In this document: in pieces, positions 46,501-59,679 of the stretch | How the letters are laid out: every line of letters begins with the position of its first letter | Position numbering within the stretch: position 1 is the stretch's first letter | Translations under genes and position numbers: made by a program | Origin: Myxocyprinus asiaticus | Taxonomy: Eukaryota; Chordata; Actinopteri; Cypriniformes; Catostomidae | Direction: 5' to 3' | NCBI RefSeq assembly: GCF_019703515.2 | Contig: NC_059379.1 | Location: forward strand, 22,867,880 to 22,931,879 | DNA: 64,000 nucleotides | The notes under the pieces: model-generated | Seen by the model: only the letters and a program-made list of their open reading frames with translations | The model's database searches: none | What the model was told of the DNA's origin: nothing

Positions 46501-47448
46501 ACATGGGGGAAAATACCGCCAATATGTAAGCCACGAGTCTGCACACCTCTCAGGTAGTAGAGAGTGAAAAGAATTTAAAGGAACTCTTTTATTATTATAC
46601 ATTTTAAACTTAACAAATAACAAAAAAGGAATCATTTAGATGGTGAAATGTTTAATATCAGAGGGTCAATAAGGCGTTAAAAACTCTCATTTGCTTTAAA
46701 TAATGTTATTCTGGGTTAAATACAAGTTTAGCTCAATCGATAGCATTTGTGTCATAAAGTCGAAATATATATATAAAAATAATTTCGACTAATCTGTTTA
46801 AAAAATAAAAGTCGAGGTTACGGTGAGGGACTTACAATTGAAGGGATGGGGCCAATTTTTGGAGGGTTTAAAGGCAGAAATGCGAAGCTTATCATTTTAT
46901 AAAATTACTTACATTAATTCTTTAAGCTGTAAAGTGGTTTAAATTGTCATTTTACTGTTGTTTTAGGGTTTACGCCATTATTTTGTCATCATGGCAACGA
47001 AGTTGTGCAGTTGGATATAATTTTACACAGAAAAGGATAATAAGCAATTTCATCACAATAAAATCAGGTTACGCATATTGCACGGATATTGTTTACATCT
47101 TGTGGCTATACTTTTGAAACAGTGAGTATTTTAACATTTACTGACTGGCCCCATTTACTTCCAATGTAAGTGCCTCATTGTAACACAGATTTTTGCTATT
47201 ATTTAAGAAAAGGAGGGACAAGTTTAAAGTAATGTTTTAAAAATTAATACGAAATTGATAAGTGCTGATGATTGAGCTTAACTTGTATTGAATATGGAAT
47301 ATTCCTTTAAGTAATAACACATAAATAATATGAGACTACTATTACTACTACACTATTATTCTTGTGCTCCCTCTACCCCTAACAAAAAGTACTATGGTGG
47401 TATCATGGTACAGAAATGGTAATACCACACGATTACCATATTCATATA
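46501..47448. other. Intergenic AT-rich DNA
   Basis: Nothing recognisable beyond short transposon-like scraps such as ACTGGCCCCATTTACTTCCA near 47144. Confidence 0.3.
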
Positions 47449-48720
47449 CAACCCCAATTCCAAAAATGTTGGGATAGTATGAAAAATGCTAATGAATGAT
47501 TTGTAAATTATATTAATCCTTTGCTATATTGAAAGCACTACAACTACATGTTATATGATGTTTTACCTTGTGAATTTTTTTTATTATTATTATTATTTTA
47601 TGTACAGTAATTTCAAAACAGATGATTGCAACACACTCCAAAAAGTTGAGACAGGGGCAATTTAAGACTACTAACAATTTGACGAGTTAAAATAAGAAGG
47701 CAATGTGAAACAAGAGATGTTAAACAGGTGAGGAAATCGTGTCATAGTATATATAAGGAGCCTCCAAAAACAGCCTAGTCCTTCAAGAGCAAGGATCATT
47801 TGAGACTTGTCAATTTGCCAACAGATGCTTCAGCAAATAATTCAGCACTTTGAGAACAATGTTTCCCAAATACAAACTGGAAGGATTTGGGGCATTTCAC
47901 CCTCTACAGTGCACAATATAGTTCAAAGATTCAAGGAATCTGGTCAAATCTCAGTGCGTAAAGGGCAAGACGAAAACCACTTCTGAATGTGTGCGATCTC
48001 TGATCCCTCAGACATCACTGTCTTAAAAAACATCATTCATCTGTAATGGATATCATGAACATGGGCTTGGGATAACTTTAGTAAACCTTTGTTAGTCAAC
48101 ACTATTCACCGCTGCATCCACAGATGCAAGATAAGACTTTACTATGCAAAGCAGAAGCCCTACATCAGCACTGTACAGAAGCACTGCTGAATTCTCTGGG
48201 CTCGTTCTCATCTTAGATGGAAAGTAGAACAGTGGAACTGTGTTTTTTTGGTCTGATGAGTCCACATTTCAAATAGTTTGGAAAAACACTTTTGTGTTCT
48301 CCAGGCCAAAGAGGAAAAGGACCATCCAAGCTGTTATCAACGTCAGGTCCAAAACCAGTGTCTGTATGGGCCAGGGATGTGTCTGTGCCCATGGCATGGG
48401 TAACTCTCATATCTGTGAGTTCTGCACCATTAATGCAGACAGATTTGTACAAATTTTGGAGCAGCATCTTTTCCAGGAACATCCCGGAATTTTCAGCAGG
48501 ACAACTTCAAACCACATACTGGCCGAATAAGCAGAGAGTGCGGGTGCTAGATTGGCCTGCCTGCAGTCCTGACCATTTCCAATTGAGAATGTGTGGTGCA
48601 TTATGAAGCACACAATACGGCAACGAAGACCCTGTATAATTGTGCAGCTGAAGACCTGCATAATGGATGAATGGGGAAAATTCCACTTTTTAAACTTAAC
48701 AAACTTGTGTCCTCAATGCC
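47449..48720 (+). mobile_element. Tc1/mariner-type transposon fossil with degenerate transposase
   Basis: It begins with CAACCCCAATTCCAAAAATG after TA, a familiar fish Tc1/mariner end. Translated plus-strand pieces include WSDEST (second catalytic Asp region), then INADRFVQILEQHLFQ and VRVLDWPACSPDHF. Stops and frameshifts are frequent. The right terminal repeat was not located. Confidence 0.7.
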
Positions 48721-51308
48721 TAGGCCTATTCATTGTAAGTTTATGTTAACTAATGTACTGAATTAAAGTTAACAAATATAACCATATTGTAAAGGGCTAC
48801 GGTGACATTTAAGACTATATATCCCTACAGTACTGCTTTAAATCTATATTGATTGAATTTTATTTCTTTACATATTTTTGTAATTAAACAATGAAACCCT
48901 GTGGAACAGTTAAATCACCCAGCTTGAAAGAAACCTCAGTAGGATTCCATTTTCCAGTATTCTCATCTTAACATCAAATCTTGTGTTGTGTTCAGGTTGT
49001 GCAGCTATAAAGTCTTGCATTTTAAAATTAAATTAACGCATCACTGTTTGAGGATTTTGTTTATTTATTCTTTATTTTTTTTATTTTTATTTTTTTTTTA
49101 CAGGGTTTGCATAAACTGTAAAAGGCCTTTGTCAAAGTCTAGTTTTGGTGCCACTATACTGGGTCAAAATAATTCCCAGAGCAGTGTTGTTGATGTAAGC
49201 AAATCAGTAGATCAATGAAAGGCCTGCAGTTTGTATCCTAGAGCTATGCATGAACAACAGTGGGAAATTGATTGTGATTCAGAACAGTTCTCTCATGCAT
49301 TGGGAGGGAAAATAGCCCAGAATAATACAGTGATCCATTTAAAAGCACTGCTGATGCTGAAAGATGATGACGATGAGTTTGTAGAAGAGCCATTTGAAAA
49401 GGTGGTAGTAGTCTAAGATAATTCAAAAGTTATGAAAAATGTGCTAAAACACAACTTAAATTCTTATTATGCAAGAAAAATTTGTAAACATCCTTTTATG
49501 CCACATATCTTTTTATCTATATTCTCTGTTTTCCTCTCTTTTTCAACTTTCATTGCCCCATCGAGCTTCTCTATCTTGTTCTTCCCAGAGTAAACAATCC
49601 CCTCAACTCAAGCATGCCAGCTATTTGCTGTGAATAACATGTAGCTTTTGGATGCTGTTCAGATGTTGGTCCCAAAAGGAAAATTTTTAGGTTTTTCTCT
49701 CCCCTTTTCGCCTTCACAACAGTCTGTCTTTTCCTTCATCCACCCGAGTCTCCCTCCCCCCAATTCCTCTTCTTCCTTGCACGCAAGTTCAACGCCTTAT
49801 TTTAAAATTTTGAGTCTGATCTGATTAGCACTCAATCGTTGATTTGTTCCTCCCTCAGAGCCTGATTTGTTGTTTGCTTATATAATGAATTGATATAAGG
49901 AATAAATAGATATGTCTACCATGCCTATGTTTTGTGCTTTCTAAGGTCTCCCATGATTGCTGGACCCGTTCCCTTTTTAGCACTGTTCTCAAGACAGGAA
50001 TCACAGTTAACGGGTCTGAACACCAACGTGCTGAGAATTCTGAGCTTATCATGGCAATGTTAATTGAGCTCAGATTTGAGCGATGTCCTGGGGCTGGCTT
50101 TCCTCTATGCTACTTCTTAATGAACCCCGAGCTAACAAATAGTGAGTGTTGAAGTTTGTAATATCATGTTTCACTTCAAAAGCTTCTAATAGACGATAAA
50201 AGCATTTTAACATGCATCGAGTTATTTTCACCCATGATTTGAAAATGACAAATGCGTTTCAGAAAACAATGTGATTCTTTCTGTCCCATAGTTGATGCTT
50301 ATTCTTGATTGAGAGGTGATTATTAAGAAATGTAAGATAAGCTTGTAATTGAGCATAGTGTACACATTGTTGACAAGTCTAGTGTTATCAGAATTTTCAC
50401 CCTTGTTGTTTTCTGTTTTGGGCTTTTTGTATATTTCCTCCTTGACTGTGGACATGTTTTGTCCACTCGAAACTCGCTTTGCTCTCATTCTGTTCTTGCA
50501 AAGCTTATGAGTGTGTTGAAAGTATCTTCTTGCATGAACATAGTTTAAATCCATTCTTCTTACTAGTATATCACCCTCGTCTCATCTCTGTGTTTAGACT
50601 CGGCCATCATCTCTTTGTTGAGATACTGATCATCCTGTAGTTTCCATGATGAGAGTTTAATTACCCCAATCCACAGAGAAACAGCAAGGCAAGTATTAAG
50701 TATGCACACTAGGTTTATGCTCTCACATGGATGGCTCTTTATGCCCAGTTTTTTGTCAATGTGACTGGGTCTGTGATTCTTGCTCTCAGCAAATTACTGT
50801 TATTAGGCCATTAGATGTCAATAATGTTATCCAATGTGCAGTTTTCTTGTTCAGTCATTGTGACAGGGCTTTGGATATATTCTACATGCAAAAACAGAGC
50901 TGTTCAGTTTGCAGTCTAAAACTATAAAATGCAAATGTCCCCTACAATGTGCATCAAAAAAGACCCAGGTGAAATCTAGATGCTTATTCTTTATAAAACT
51001 TATTTTTAACAAGGAAAATTAACTGTAATGATAATTGTATTAAGAGTTTACATTTTTAAATGGTTGATATATCTTTTATTGAATTCTGAAGAGTTTCAGA
51101 CACATTGAAAATGGAGTAGGAGTTTTGGGTGACAGTATATGAAATATCTCAACAACTCTACCGACACGAACACATACATATACTGTAAGTACAATGGACT
51201 AAGAGAAAAGTTTTTTTTGTAAACGTTTTACAAAAAAACTCATAATAAAGACCTTATTCACACTATCGCCATCTTTGATTTTTAATGAGAATGTCAACGA
51301 GGCTGTGA
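48721..51308. other. Intergenic DNA
   Basis: A MITE scrap lies at 48725-48775. One open stretch with flanking splice-like signals (AG before 49104, GTAAGC after 49192) was noted but matches nothing known. Otherwise no gene or element. Confidence 0.3.
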
Positions 51309-52408
51309 GGGATTGTAACGTATGCTGGAACTGGCAATGATGGCAATGACGAAGACGATGATGAGATGAAGAACCCAACCTGAAACGTGAAATCCAAAAC
51401 CCTAACTACAAAACAAAACATGAACATGGACTAGACTTGACTATACTTGCACATACCCTTTCACATTCAATACTAGACAACTACACAATGGAAAACATGA
51501 GGCTTAAATACATGGACATGGGGGAACATAAACCAATGAACAAACAGAACTGATAACAAGATAATTAAACAATAAACCAATGAAAACATGACACATGAAC
51601 ATGGAGGGAAAACAGAAATCACATGACAAGGGAAACAGGAACTAAAATTTCAAAATAAAAGACATGAATCAACAAAATACACATGACATATCCCCCCACT
51701 AAGGGGTGGCTCCTGACACCCCAACACATAAACAAAACACGTAAAACGTGACATAAATTCAAAGTTCTGTAGGGAGCGGGGGGGGGGGGGGGGTGTCTTG
51801 AGGCGTGGGGCGTGGCGAGAAAGGGCGAGGGGCATGGGACCAGGGCAAAGTCCGTGGGGGGGTGAAGCCATGAGAGGCTCGAGGGGCGGAGCCATGGAAG
51901 GTGGAGCCGTGAGAGGCTCGAGGGGCGGAGCCATGGAACATGGTGCCCGGAGAGTAGCCAAAGACTCGAAGGGCCAGGGTGGAGCCGATGGCAGGGAGGA
52001 CCAAGGCGGTGCTGGAGGCTCGGAGGAGCAAGGCGGAGCTAAGGGATCGGAAGACTGAGGTGGAGCCGGTGGGACTGAGGACCAAGGTGAAGCCATAGGG
52101 AAGGAGGTCCCCGGTGAAGCTGACAGATCGGAGGGACGAGGCGCAGCCAGAGGATCGGAGAACCAAAGCGGAGCCAGGTGACCGACAGACCAAGGAGGAG
52201 CCGGAGGGACGAGGGACCCCGGCACAGCCGACAGGCTGAAGGACCGTAGTGGAGCCGAGGGAACGCCGAGCTGAGGCAATGTCGAGGGACCGACAGGCCA
52301 AGGCGAAGTCCAGGGCTCGGAGGGCCGAAAGTTCCCCTTGCCTGCTCAGGAGAACTAAGGGTGGGTATAAGGGTGGGAACCATCTCCAGGTCCCACTGCT
52401 CAGGTGTG

Positions 52409-52635
52409 GCTGTGACATGGCATGGAGCAGGCTGAGGCGTTGCTGTGACGTGGCATGGAGCAGGCCGAGGCGTTGCTGTGACGTGGCATGGAGCAGGCCG
52501 AGGCGTTGCTGTGACGTGGCATGGAGCAGGCTGAGGCGTTGCTGTGACGTGGAACTCTGGCTCGGCGGCGGCCATGACGTGGAACTCTGGCTCGGCGGCG
52601 GCCATGACGTGGAAATCTGGCTCGGCATCTGCCTC
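52409..52635 (-). repeat. Tandem 33-bp and 30-bp repeats inside the LTR element
   Basis: Four 33-bp units (GCTGTGACGTGGCATGGAGC...) at 52409-52540 are followed by about three 30-bp units at 52541-52630. On the minus strand they keep frame and encode HVTATPRPAPC and HVMAAAEPEF repeats. Confidence 0.9.
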
Positions 52636-53008
52636 CCCCACAGTGAACGTGGAACCAATGATCCGTAGGGCGAGGTCGATATATTGAACCAGGCTGAGGG
52701 AACTGTGACCGCCAGGCATCAAAAAAGAAATGGACTCATTCAATCCAAATCTGAAACAGTCTTTGAGGGCAACCTCATTAAAGTCCACCTGGCAGGCTAG
52801 ACCGCAGAAGTCCTCGACATAGTCCTCCAGGGGACGATTGCCCTGGCGAAGGCGCAGAAGTAAAACTGCTGGGTTCATGGGTGGTCTAGTATTCTGTAAC
52901 GTATGCTGGAACTGGCAATGATGGCAATGACGAAGACGATGATGAGATGAAGAACCCAAGTGCAGTTTATTAAATAAACGTGAAATCCAAAACCCTAACT
53001 ACAAAACT

Positions 53009-53086
53009 GGACATGGACATGGACATGGACATGGACATGGACATGGACATGGACATGGACATGGACATGGACATGGACATGGACAT
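53009..53086. repeat. (GGACAT)13 microsatellite inside one LTR
   Basis: Thirteen perfect GGACAT hexamers lie in the right LTR. The left LTR has a short unexpanded sequence (AACATGAACATGGACTAG) at the same place. Confidence 0.95.
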
Positions 53087-53326
53087 ACCCTTTCACATTC
53101 AATACTAGACAACTACACAATGGAAAACATGAGGCTTAAATACATGGACATGGGGGAACATAAACCAATGAACAAACAGAACTGATAACAAGATAATTAA
53201 ACAATAAACCAATGAAAACATGACACATGAACATGGAGGGAAAACAGAAATCACATGACAAGGGAAACAGGAACTAAACATTTCAAAATAAAAGACATGA
53301 ATCAACAAAATACACATGACAGGGAT

Positions 53327-55381
53327 AGACTTACAGTCTCTTCAATGACACGAACGGTATAAAACTGTATAAAGCTCCAAGATCACATCTGATTTTCCAC
53401 AACTCATGTTGTCTGAGTTCTATGTATACTGCATGTTCTTTGACAGATATTTTATCATTGTTTTGTCAGCGGACGATCCAAAAACACTTTACTCTGCAGT
53501 ACAGCCCATTGAAGAGACTGTAAGGTTATCCCTCAAAGCCTTGCTGTCATTCCCATCAAAAATCAAAGATGGAAAATGAAAACTATGTTGTAAATGTTAA
53601 AAAAGTCAGTTCACATGATCAAAGATACCTTATCTGAGGAAGACCAGTGTCAGATAAAAAGACCACTTCATGAAAACATGATCTCTTAAAAACTGCATCT
53701 AGTTTGTGTTCCACATAAGCATTCTAGGGTTAATTGCAGAAAATATTTAGAATATTTTAATTCATGGGCTCCCTTTTGACATTCCAATTGATTATTAGAA
53801 TAGTGTTTTACAAGCTTACTGAATCAAATTGTCCTTCCAGTCCTTACTGTAGCAACTTGTTAGTAACTTAAGTTTAAAAAAAATATCTGTTTTAAAATTC
53901 ACATTTGAGTTATGACTGTGTGTATTTTTTATGTGAAATAAAACAGCTATGCATCTGAAAGGAAAGACAGACACAGTGATATCACGAGAAAGCAGATGTT
54001 ACCGGTTTAAAAAAAACAGGTGGATAATATAGTGAAAGGGATAAGAATCAAGAGCACTTTAAAGTAGCGAGGGTAGTAGGAAGGTTGGTGGAGGCTGGGG
54101 AAAGGGGCTAGTAAAACCAGATGTAATATTTCCCAGTGTAAAAGGACGTCTCTTCAGGAAATTACTTTCACACAGGTTACAAAGCTTGCCAAGGTCTAAA
54201 CACTGTCAGCATTTCTCTCAGAACAATGTAATCCACATAGAAAAGAATGGAAATTATTATCAATTATTATTTTTTTTATTTTTTTTAACAATGCTCCTGT
54301 TCTCAACTGAATTAAGTTCATCAATGCCACAAAGCCACACAGTTGTGCTTCTCTATACTGTAATACTGTCTGTCAGTAATGCCAGTATGATGGCAAACAT
54401 ATTAAAAACACAGTAAAATTGAAAGAATAAACAAGCAGTTGAGAACTTGCCTAAGGTCTTTTTTGCTGTTTTTGGAGCTTTGAAATAAGAGATTCACATT
54501 GGAATCAATGCTGTAAAAGATTAACTTGCTGACCATTACTCAAAATTCTGGCTGCCTTGGTTTAATAATCTATTTCCTTATCTACACCTTCCTTTCCATT
54601 TCTGAAGAATAAAGTATGTGGGATACAGCATGTGATTTGTGTGAGTGCATGGATAATATGTGACTGTCAAGAACAATGGGGTTCAGTGACTGTGAAGACA
54701 CAAACAATCTGCCATTTCATGTCACGCTCACAAATTGTTACATTCTAACAGATTTTTTTCATATTTCTCTGTCCAATTTTCCCCTAAAAGCAAACATTTT
54801 GTCTAATTGTTGCACTAAGGCACAGACACTTAACCCAGTGGTCAGATCTCCTATTTAAGCTCCATTAGAAGCTGGAAAGGAGCATTGACTTGGGTTATGA
54901 AAACCAGATGTTGCCATCTTAGAAGGCAAGCGTTTTCCTTGTCTCTCTGTGTGTGCGTGGGTGTCGGGTGGTGTGGAGGAGGGTGAGAATGGGGTATTTA
55001 ATACGAGGGTCTGGGGCTATTATTGGGTTTTGCTCTCTGATATTAATCTAGAAACTAAAGATTGTGCATCTTTACGACCTTACAGACTGAACGAACTTGC
55101 ATTTAGGATAAAAAATAATACTATTTATTTGTTTTATATGTGCATGAGAAGCCAGTCATACTCCTGACTCCACCTGCTTTCTCAACACTAATTAACATGC
55201 CCTTTTCTTGGCATACAGCTCTTTGGAATGGCGGGTGCGATGAAACTGGGGTGGAGGTGTAGCCCAAAAAATTTGTTTGGACTATGTCTGTGCTTCCGTG
55301 AATTCTGCCCTGTCAGGAAGTGTGACTTGGCTCAGACAATAGGCAATTGTGAGCCTGGGTCTGAGCTAGCAGGAAACGCAA

Positions 55382-55425
<44 letters not shown>

Positions 55426-56937
55426 GTCAAAGTCACCTTAATGGGTTAAAACAGTCCCTATGAAGACAAAGAAGCAACCTCAAAATTCTGCCAGTCCCAT
55501 TGCCTTTCTAACTGTACTTTGTATCTTTTCACAGTCCACTGTTTGCTTTCATGGTAGCACTGCTAGCAGCACAGTTGTCTGAAATATGAAGAGGCCACTG
55601 TAGATCCCATGGAAAATGCCAGACCGTTCCCCAATCCTGAATCTATCTGCTTGATGTGACAAAATTTGGGAAGACAGCATACTGATTTTAGAGTATGTCC
55701 AAGGGCGCTAGAAAAAACACAGGTCAAGAGAGTGTGTCCAGGGCTCTGAGGAATGTTGTAGACTGACCTCTAACCCCTCTGTGCATTTGTGTGTTCACGC
55801 CTTGCTTGTCTGCACTGATGCACTCACACACACAAATACGTTGGTGTGGCTATCCTTATGAGGACTCTCCATAGACAATGATTTTCATACTGTATGAACT
55901 ATAGATTCTATCCCCTAACCCTACCCCTAAACCTAACCCTCACAAAAATATTTCTGCATTTTTAAATTTTAAAAAAAACAAAAAACAACAACATTGTTTA
56001 ATATGTTTTTAAGCAATTTGAATTATGGGGACACTAGAAATGTCCTCATAAACCACATTTATAGCATAATACCATTGTAATTACCAGTTTGTAACCTAAA
56101 AAAATGTCCTCGTAAACCACCCAAACCCGCCCACACACACAAATATCTGAAATCTTTCCCTTTGGCCTTTGACAAACACTATAAAAACAGCTTAAGAACA
56201 ACACCTGAAAGAGTATACTTCCTAAAACAAATAAATGGACCATTGTGTCCACATATCCTTCATTCTTTAAATATTAGCATCTCTGTGAATTGCAAATAAA
56301 TGTTTGTGTCTGTCTGAGTACACATGGGGTTTCTAGTCTGTTTCTCTTGGATTCTTTTGCCTGTGCATCTGAAGTCTGTGCACGATTCACAGTGTAATTA
56401 CCCTTGTGGTGTGGTAGGGGTGGGATCTTAATGGTAGAGTGTATATTTGTGTCAGTGAGGGCATACAGCCTGGAAGCAGTTTGGCAGTTTTTATACAGCA
56501 AGGAAATTTTAAAGTGATAGATAGCATGGTGGATTATCTGAACATGTGTGATTGGAGCAGTGGGGGTTTGGGTTTCAGCTATATGAATGCATTTGCTGTT
56601 AATAGACTACTGCACAACTTGCCAAGTTAAACTTGACCCTAGAACGCCAGACAAGGGTAAACTTCTCAAAACCTGTCAAGAACATGTCCAGGTCATATTT
56701 CACCCCAAAATTAAAAGAAAGAAATAAGAACCCTGTTTTAGGATTAATAAGAAGTTTTGCTTCGTGACCTTATTTTCATGACACGTTTCCCCAATTCTAA
56801 TAACCGTAATGCAAAATATACTGTTAAGTGAAAATATTATGATGCATGTGTAAAAGTAGAGGATTTAATCATTGTAGTATTTCCTGTACTTCTTTTAATG
56901 ATGATTTAAATAAAAAGAATGTATTATAGTAATGGGA
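53327..56937. other. Intergenic DNA with simple repeats
   Basis: No gene was recognised. It contains an (AC)n microsatellite at 55386-55424. A repeat-like stretch at 55825-56115 carries TTATGAGGAC...GTCCTCATAA-type inverted motifs and CCTAACCCTA runs. Confidence 0.4.
55386..55424. repeat. (AC)n microsatellite
   Basis: About 19 uninterrupted AC units. Confidence 0.95.
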
Positions 56938-56945
56938 ATCACTAT

Positions 56946-57413
56946 CAGTGTTGGGTGTAATCTGATTACAAAGTAATTAGTTACTGTATTTTAATCATTT
57001 TTCAGTCAGTGTGTAACACATTACATTTTAAATTCTTGTAGTCAGATTCCAATTATTGACTTTCTATTAATTTAATTACTTTTAAGTACATTACTATAGT
57101 GTTACACAAATTTTTAAAATAATAATATGTATGATACATTTCAAACATGAATTATGTTCATACGTATGTCCATATTCGTGTGCCCCCTTACAAGTCATTA
57201 TAAGGGAGAAATGTTTGGTGCTGAGTGTGACTTGTGTGTCACAGTGAACAAATTCGTTGAATGGAATAGTGCTTTAAAAAGTAACTTAAAAAAATTTGTA
57301 ATGTGATTACTTTTCAATGAAGTTATCAGCAAAGTAATCTAATTACAATGTAAGAGAATTAATTATTAGTAATCTGTAGTGGACTACTTTTTTGAGTAAC
57401 TTACCAAGCACTG
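56946..57413. mobile_element. hAT MITE with exact 8-bp target duplication
   Basis: Left end CAGTGTTGGGTGTAATCTGA; right end GAGTAACTTACCAAGCACTG, inverted. Identical flanking octamers ATCACTAT lie at 56938-56945 and 57414-57421. Length is 468 bp with no coding sequence. Confidence 0.88.
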
Positions 57414-57421
57414 ATCACTAT

Positions 57422-58792
57422 TGAGAATAATTGGTATTACGGTTAAACAAAATTCTTGTTTTTTTCCCTTTTGATTTTAGGGTGACCTGGACATGTTTTT
57501 GTGAGATTTACCCAGAAATCTATTGAGCTGTCTTATTAACGCTGCATCATAATATCTATCTGCATCCTTACAAAGAAATTCAGGGAAAACAAATATTCAC
57601 AGACAGAAAGGCACAATCTGGTTATTGTGTGGTCACCAGAGCAAAAGGGCACTTGGAGGGCCATGATGGAGCCTGTGGCTGCTGGGCTGCTGTGTGTGAA
57701 GGCCTGTCACTCTGTGGCTCAATGCCCAGCCAGCACTCTGGAAAATTCCTTGGTAAGGGTCAGCAGTGGAGAAGCAGTTGAAGCCATATACATATACAGC
57801 CATTTTACTAAATGCACTGTTAAAGCTCCCTGTTTTTGCAGAAGATTGCAAGTAACTAGAATTTACAAGGGATGCGCATTCATGTGGTTCCACATGTTGA
57901 ATAAATGTGCTGTTTCTTGCACTTGTTTTTTCTTGCTGACAAAAAGAATGCTAAAATGAATTCCAGTTGTTTGGCTGTCTGGTGATATGTGAGGTTGTGA
58001 TAAATGCTGAAGAACAACAGACTGTGTTGTCTATAGATTTTGCTCATTTGGCTGAGGCACACAGACTGTTGATGTGATGCTTTGCTAAGCCTGTTGTCAT
58101 TGCACTAACACTAACTACTGCTTACCAAAACAGAGACATTTACTGTTCTTTCAAGTCCTGCTGGCTGATTCAGAACACCCAACTGTGCTTTTAATTTCAC
58201 ACAGCCAACCAAAAACTGTCACAGACCCCCGTGGGATTTTAAAATATTATTTTTTTTAAATCAAAAAGGTTTGTTCCCGCAGATCCTGACAAATGTGTGA
58301 TATAGGGTTAACCACTGTTCAAACAGTAACATCTGACATCAAGTAAATGCCCAACCCATGCTTAGCAGGAGTTCTACAGCCTCAAATTGTTTGTTCTTCT
58401 TTGACCTTGCCTTTAGCTGCATTACTGATAAACTTAATATTGCACGACTAAAAATATAATAAATAAGATAAAATAAAGAAACAAATATTAATCATTGAGC
58501 GTATAGAGTGGCATCATGATGGAATAACAAAAAGGATGTTATCTTTTGTTTGTTCCAATGCTGAAAAAAAAGGTTTTCAGCATTATGCTGCTCTACAAAT
58601 GAGAAAAATGGCTTCAAAGTTTGTTTGTTTTTTGATTGTCCATGGAAATATAGATGATACAATTTTCTCACTCTCACTGTCATAACTCAGTTTGACAAAA
58701 TATTGTGTAATTGCTCAATTTTGCCTCTGCACTGCAGTAGACCTATAATACTCTATAAATTAGACAACACTGGACTGCTACATAAATTATGG
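57422..58792. other. Intergenic DNA
   Basis: No recognised gene or element. Open frames around 57630-57960 overlap on both strands and show no familiar domain. Confidence 0.35.
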
Positions 58793-59095
58793 AAGTCCGT
58801 TTTCACCACGTCAAATAAAGAAAAATCCAGCACACAAGTCATTATTTTTAGGTATTATCTCATTAGTAAAAAAAAAAAAAACAATTTTGATATTTTGAGA
58901 TCTCATTATTTTGAGATAATATCTTATTATGTAGGGAAAATATCTCAATATTTAGATATAATATGTCAATATTTTGAGATGATATTGAATTATTCCAAGA
59001 TTACCATTTCAAAATATCTCATAATATCTTAAATTGAGTTAGCATTCAGGGGTATCGCTTTTTTAGAATTGGCCACCTCGAGTGTGTATACATAC

Positions 59096-59650
59096 ACTAC
59101 CGGTGAAAAGTTTTGAAACACTTGACTGAAATGATTCTGAAGATGATCTTAAAAATCTTTTGATCTGAAGGCGTATGCTTAAATGTTTGAAATTAGTTTT
59201 GTAGACAGAAATATAATTGTGCCACCATATTAATTTATTTCATTATAAAACTAACATTTAATAAAATAAAAAAAAGTTTTGAAATTGATGACTTGGACCA
59301 AGTAATAAAGAAAAGCAGCCAATAAGTGCCTAACATAGTGGGAAACTCCTTCAATACTGTTTAAAAAGCATCCCAGGGTGATACCTCAAGAAGTTGGTTG
59401 AGAAATTGTCAAGAGTACATTTCAGCAAAATCTAGGCAAAGGGTGACTACTTTGAAGATGCTAAAATATAACAGAGTTTTGATTTATTTTGGATTTTGTT
59501 TAGTCACAACATAATTCTCATAGTTCCATTTATGTTATTCCATAGTTGTGATGACTTTACTATTATTCTAAAATGTGAAAAAAAAAAAGAAAAAAAAAAA
59601 GATTATAATAAAGAATGAGTAAGTGTTTCAAAACTTTTGACTGGTAGTGT
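59096..59650. mobile_element. Non-autonomous Tc1-like element
   Basis: Ends CACTACCGGTGAAAAGTTTT and AAAACTTTTGACTGGTAGTG are inverted repeats with TA on each side. It has no transposase. A short internal (A)n stretch is at 59578-59602. Confidence 0.85.
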
Positions 59651-59679
59651 ATATATACAATATATATATATATATATAC

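Larger units (their letters stand above)
51314..53321 (-). mobile_element. Complete non-autonomous LTR retrotransposon (gag-only, gypsy-like)
   Basis: Two direct repeats, 51314-51688 and 52895-53321, begin TGTAACGTATGCTGG and end CACATGACA. They are nearly identical outside two indel zones. A 5-bp target duplication GGGAT flanks the whole (51309-51313, 53322-53326). The element reads on the minus strand, with a purine-rich tract (TTAGTGGGGGG) next to the 3' LTR. The only coding homology is a gag-like stretch (52869-52630) containing RPLEDYVEDFCGLACQVDF and DCFRFGLNESISFLMPGG. It is followed by tandemly repeated HVTATPRPAPC units and Pro/Ser-rich sequence. Protease, RT and integrase are absent. 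No clear tRNA primer-binding site follows the 5' LTR. The near-identical LTRs mean a young insertion. Confidence 0.9.

Noticed and set aside
51798..52668. Plus-strand open frames rich in Arg, Gly and Glu
   Set aside because: Antisense shadows of the GC-rich minus-strand gag-like region of the LTR element; no homology on this strand.
53009..53086. Regular repeats that might look like a CRISPR-like array
   Set aside because: Perfect hexamer microsatellite without spacers in a vertebrate LTR.
57627..57959. Overlapping open frames on both strands
   Set aside because: No family resemblance, no consistent splice signals, and comparable length on both strands suggests chance.
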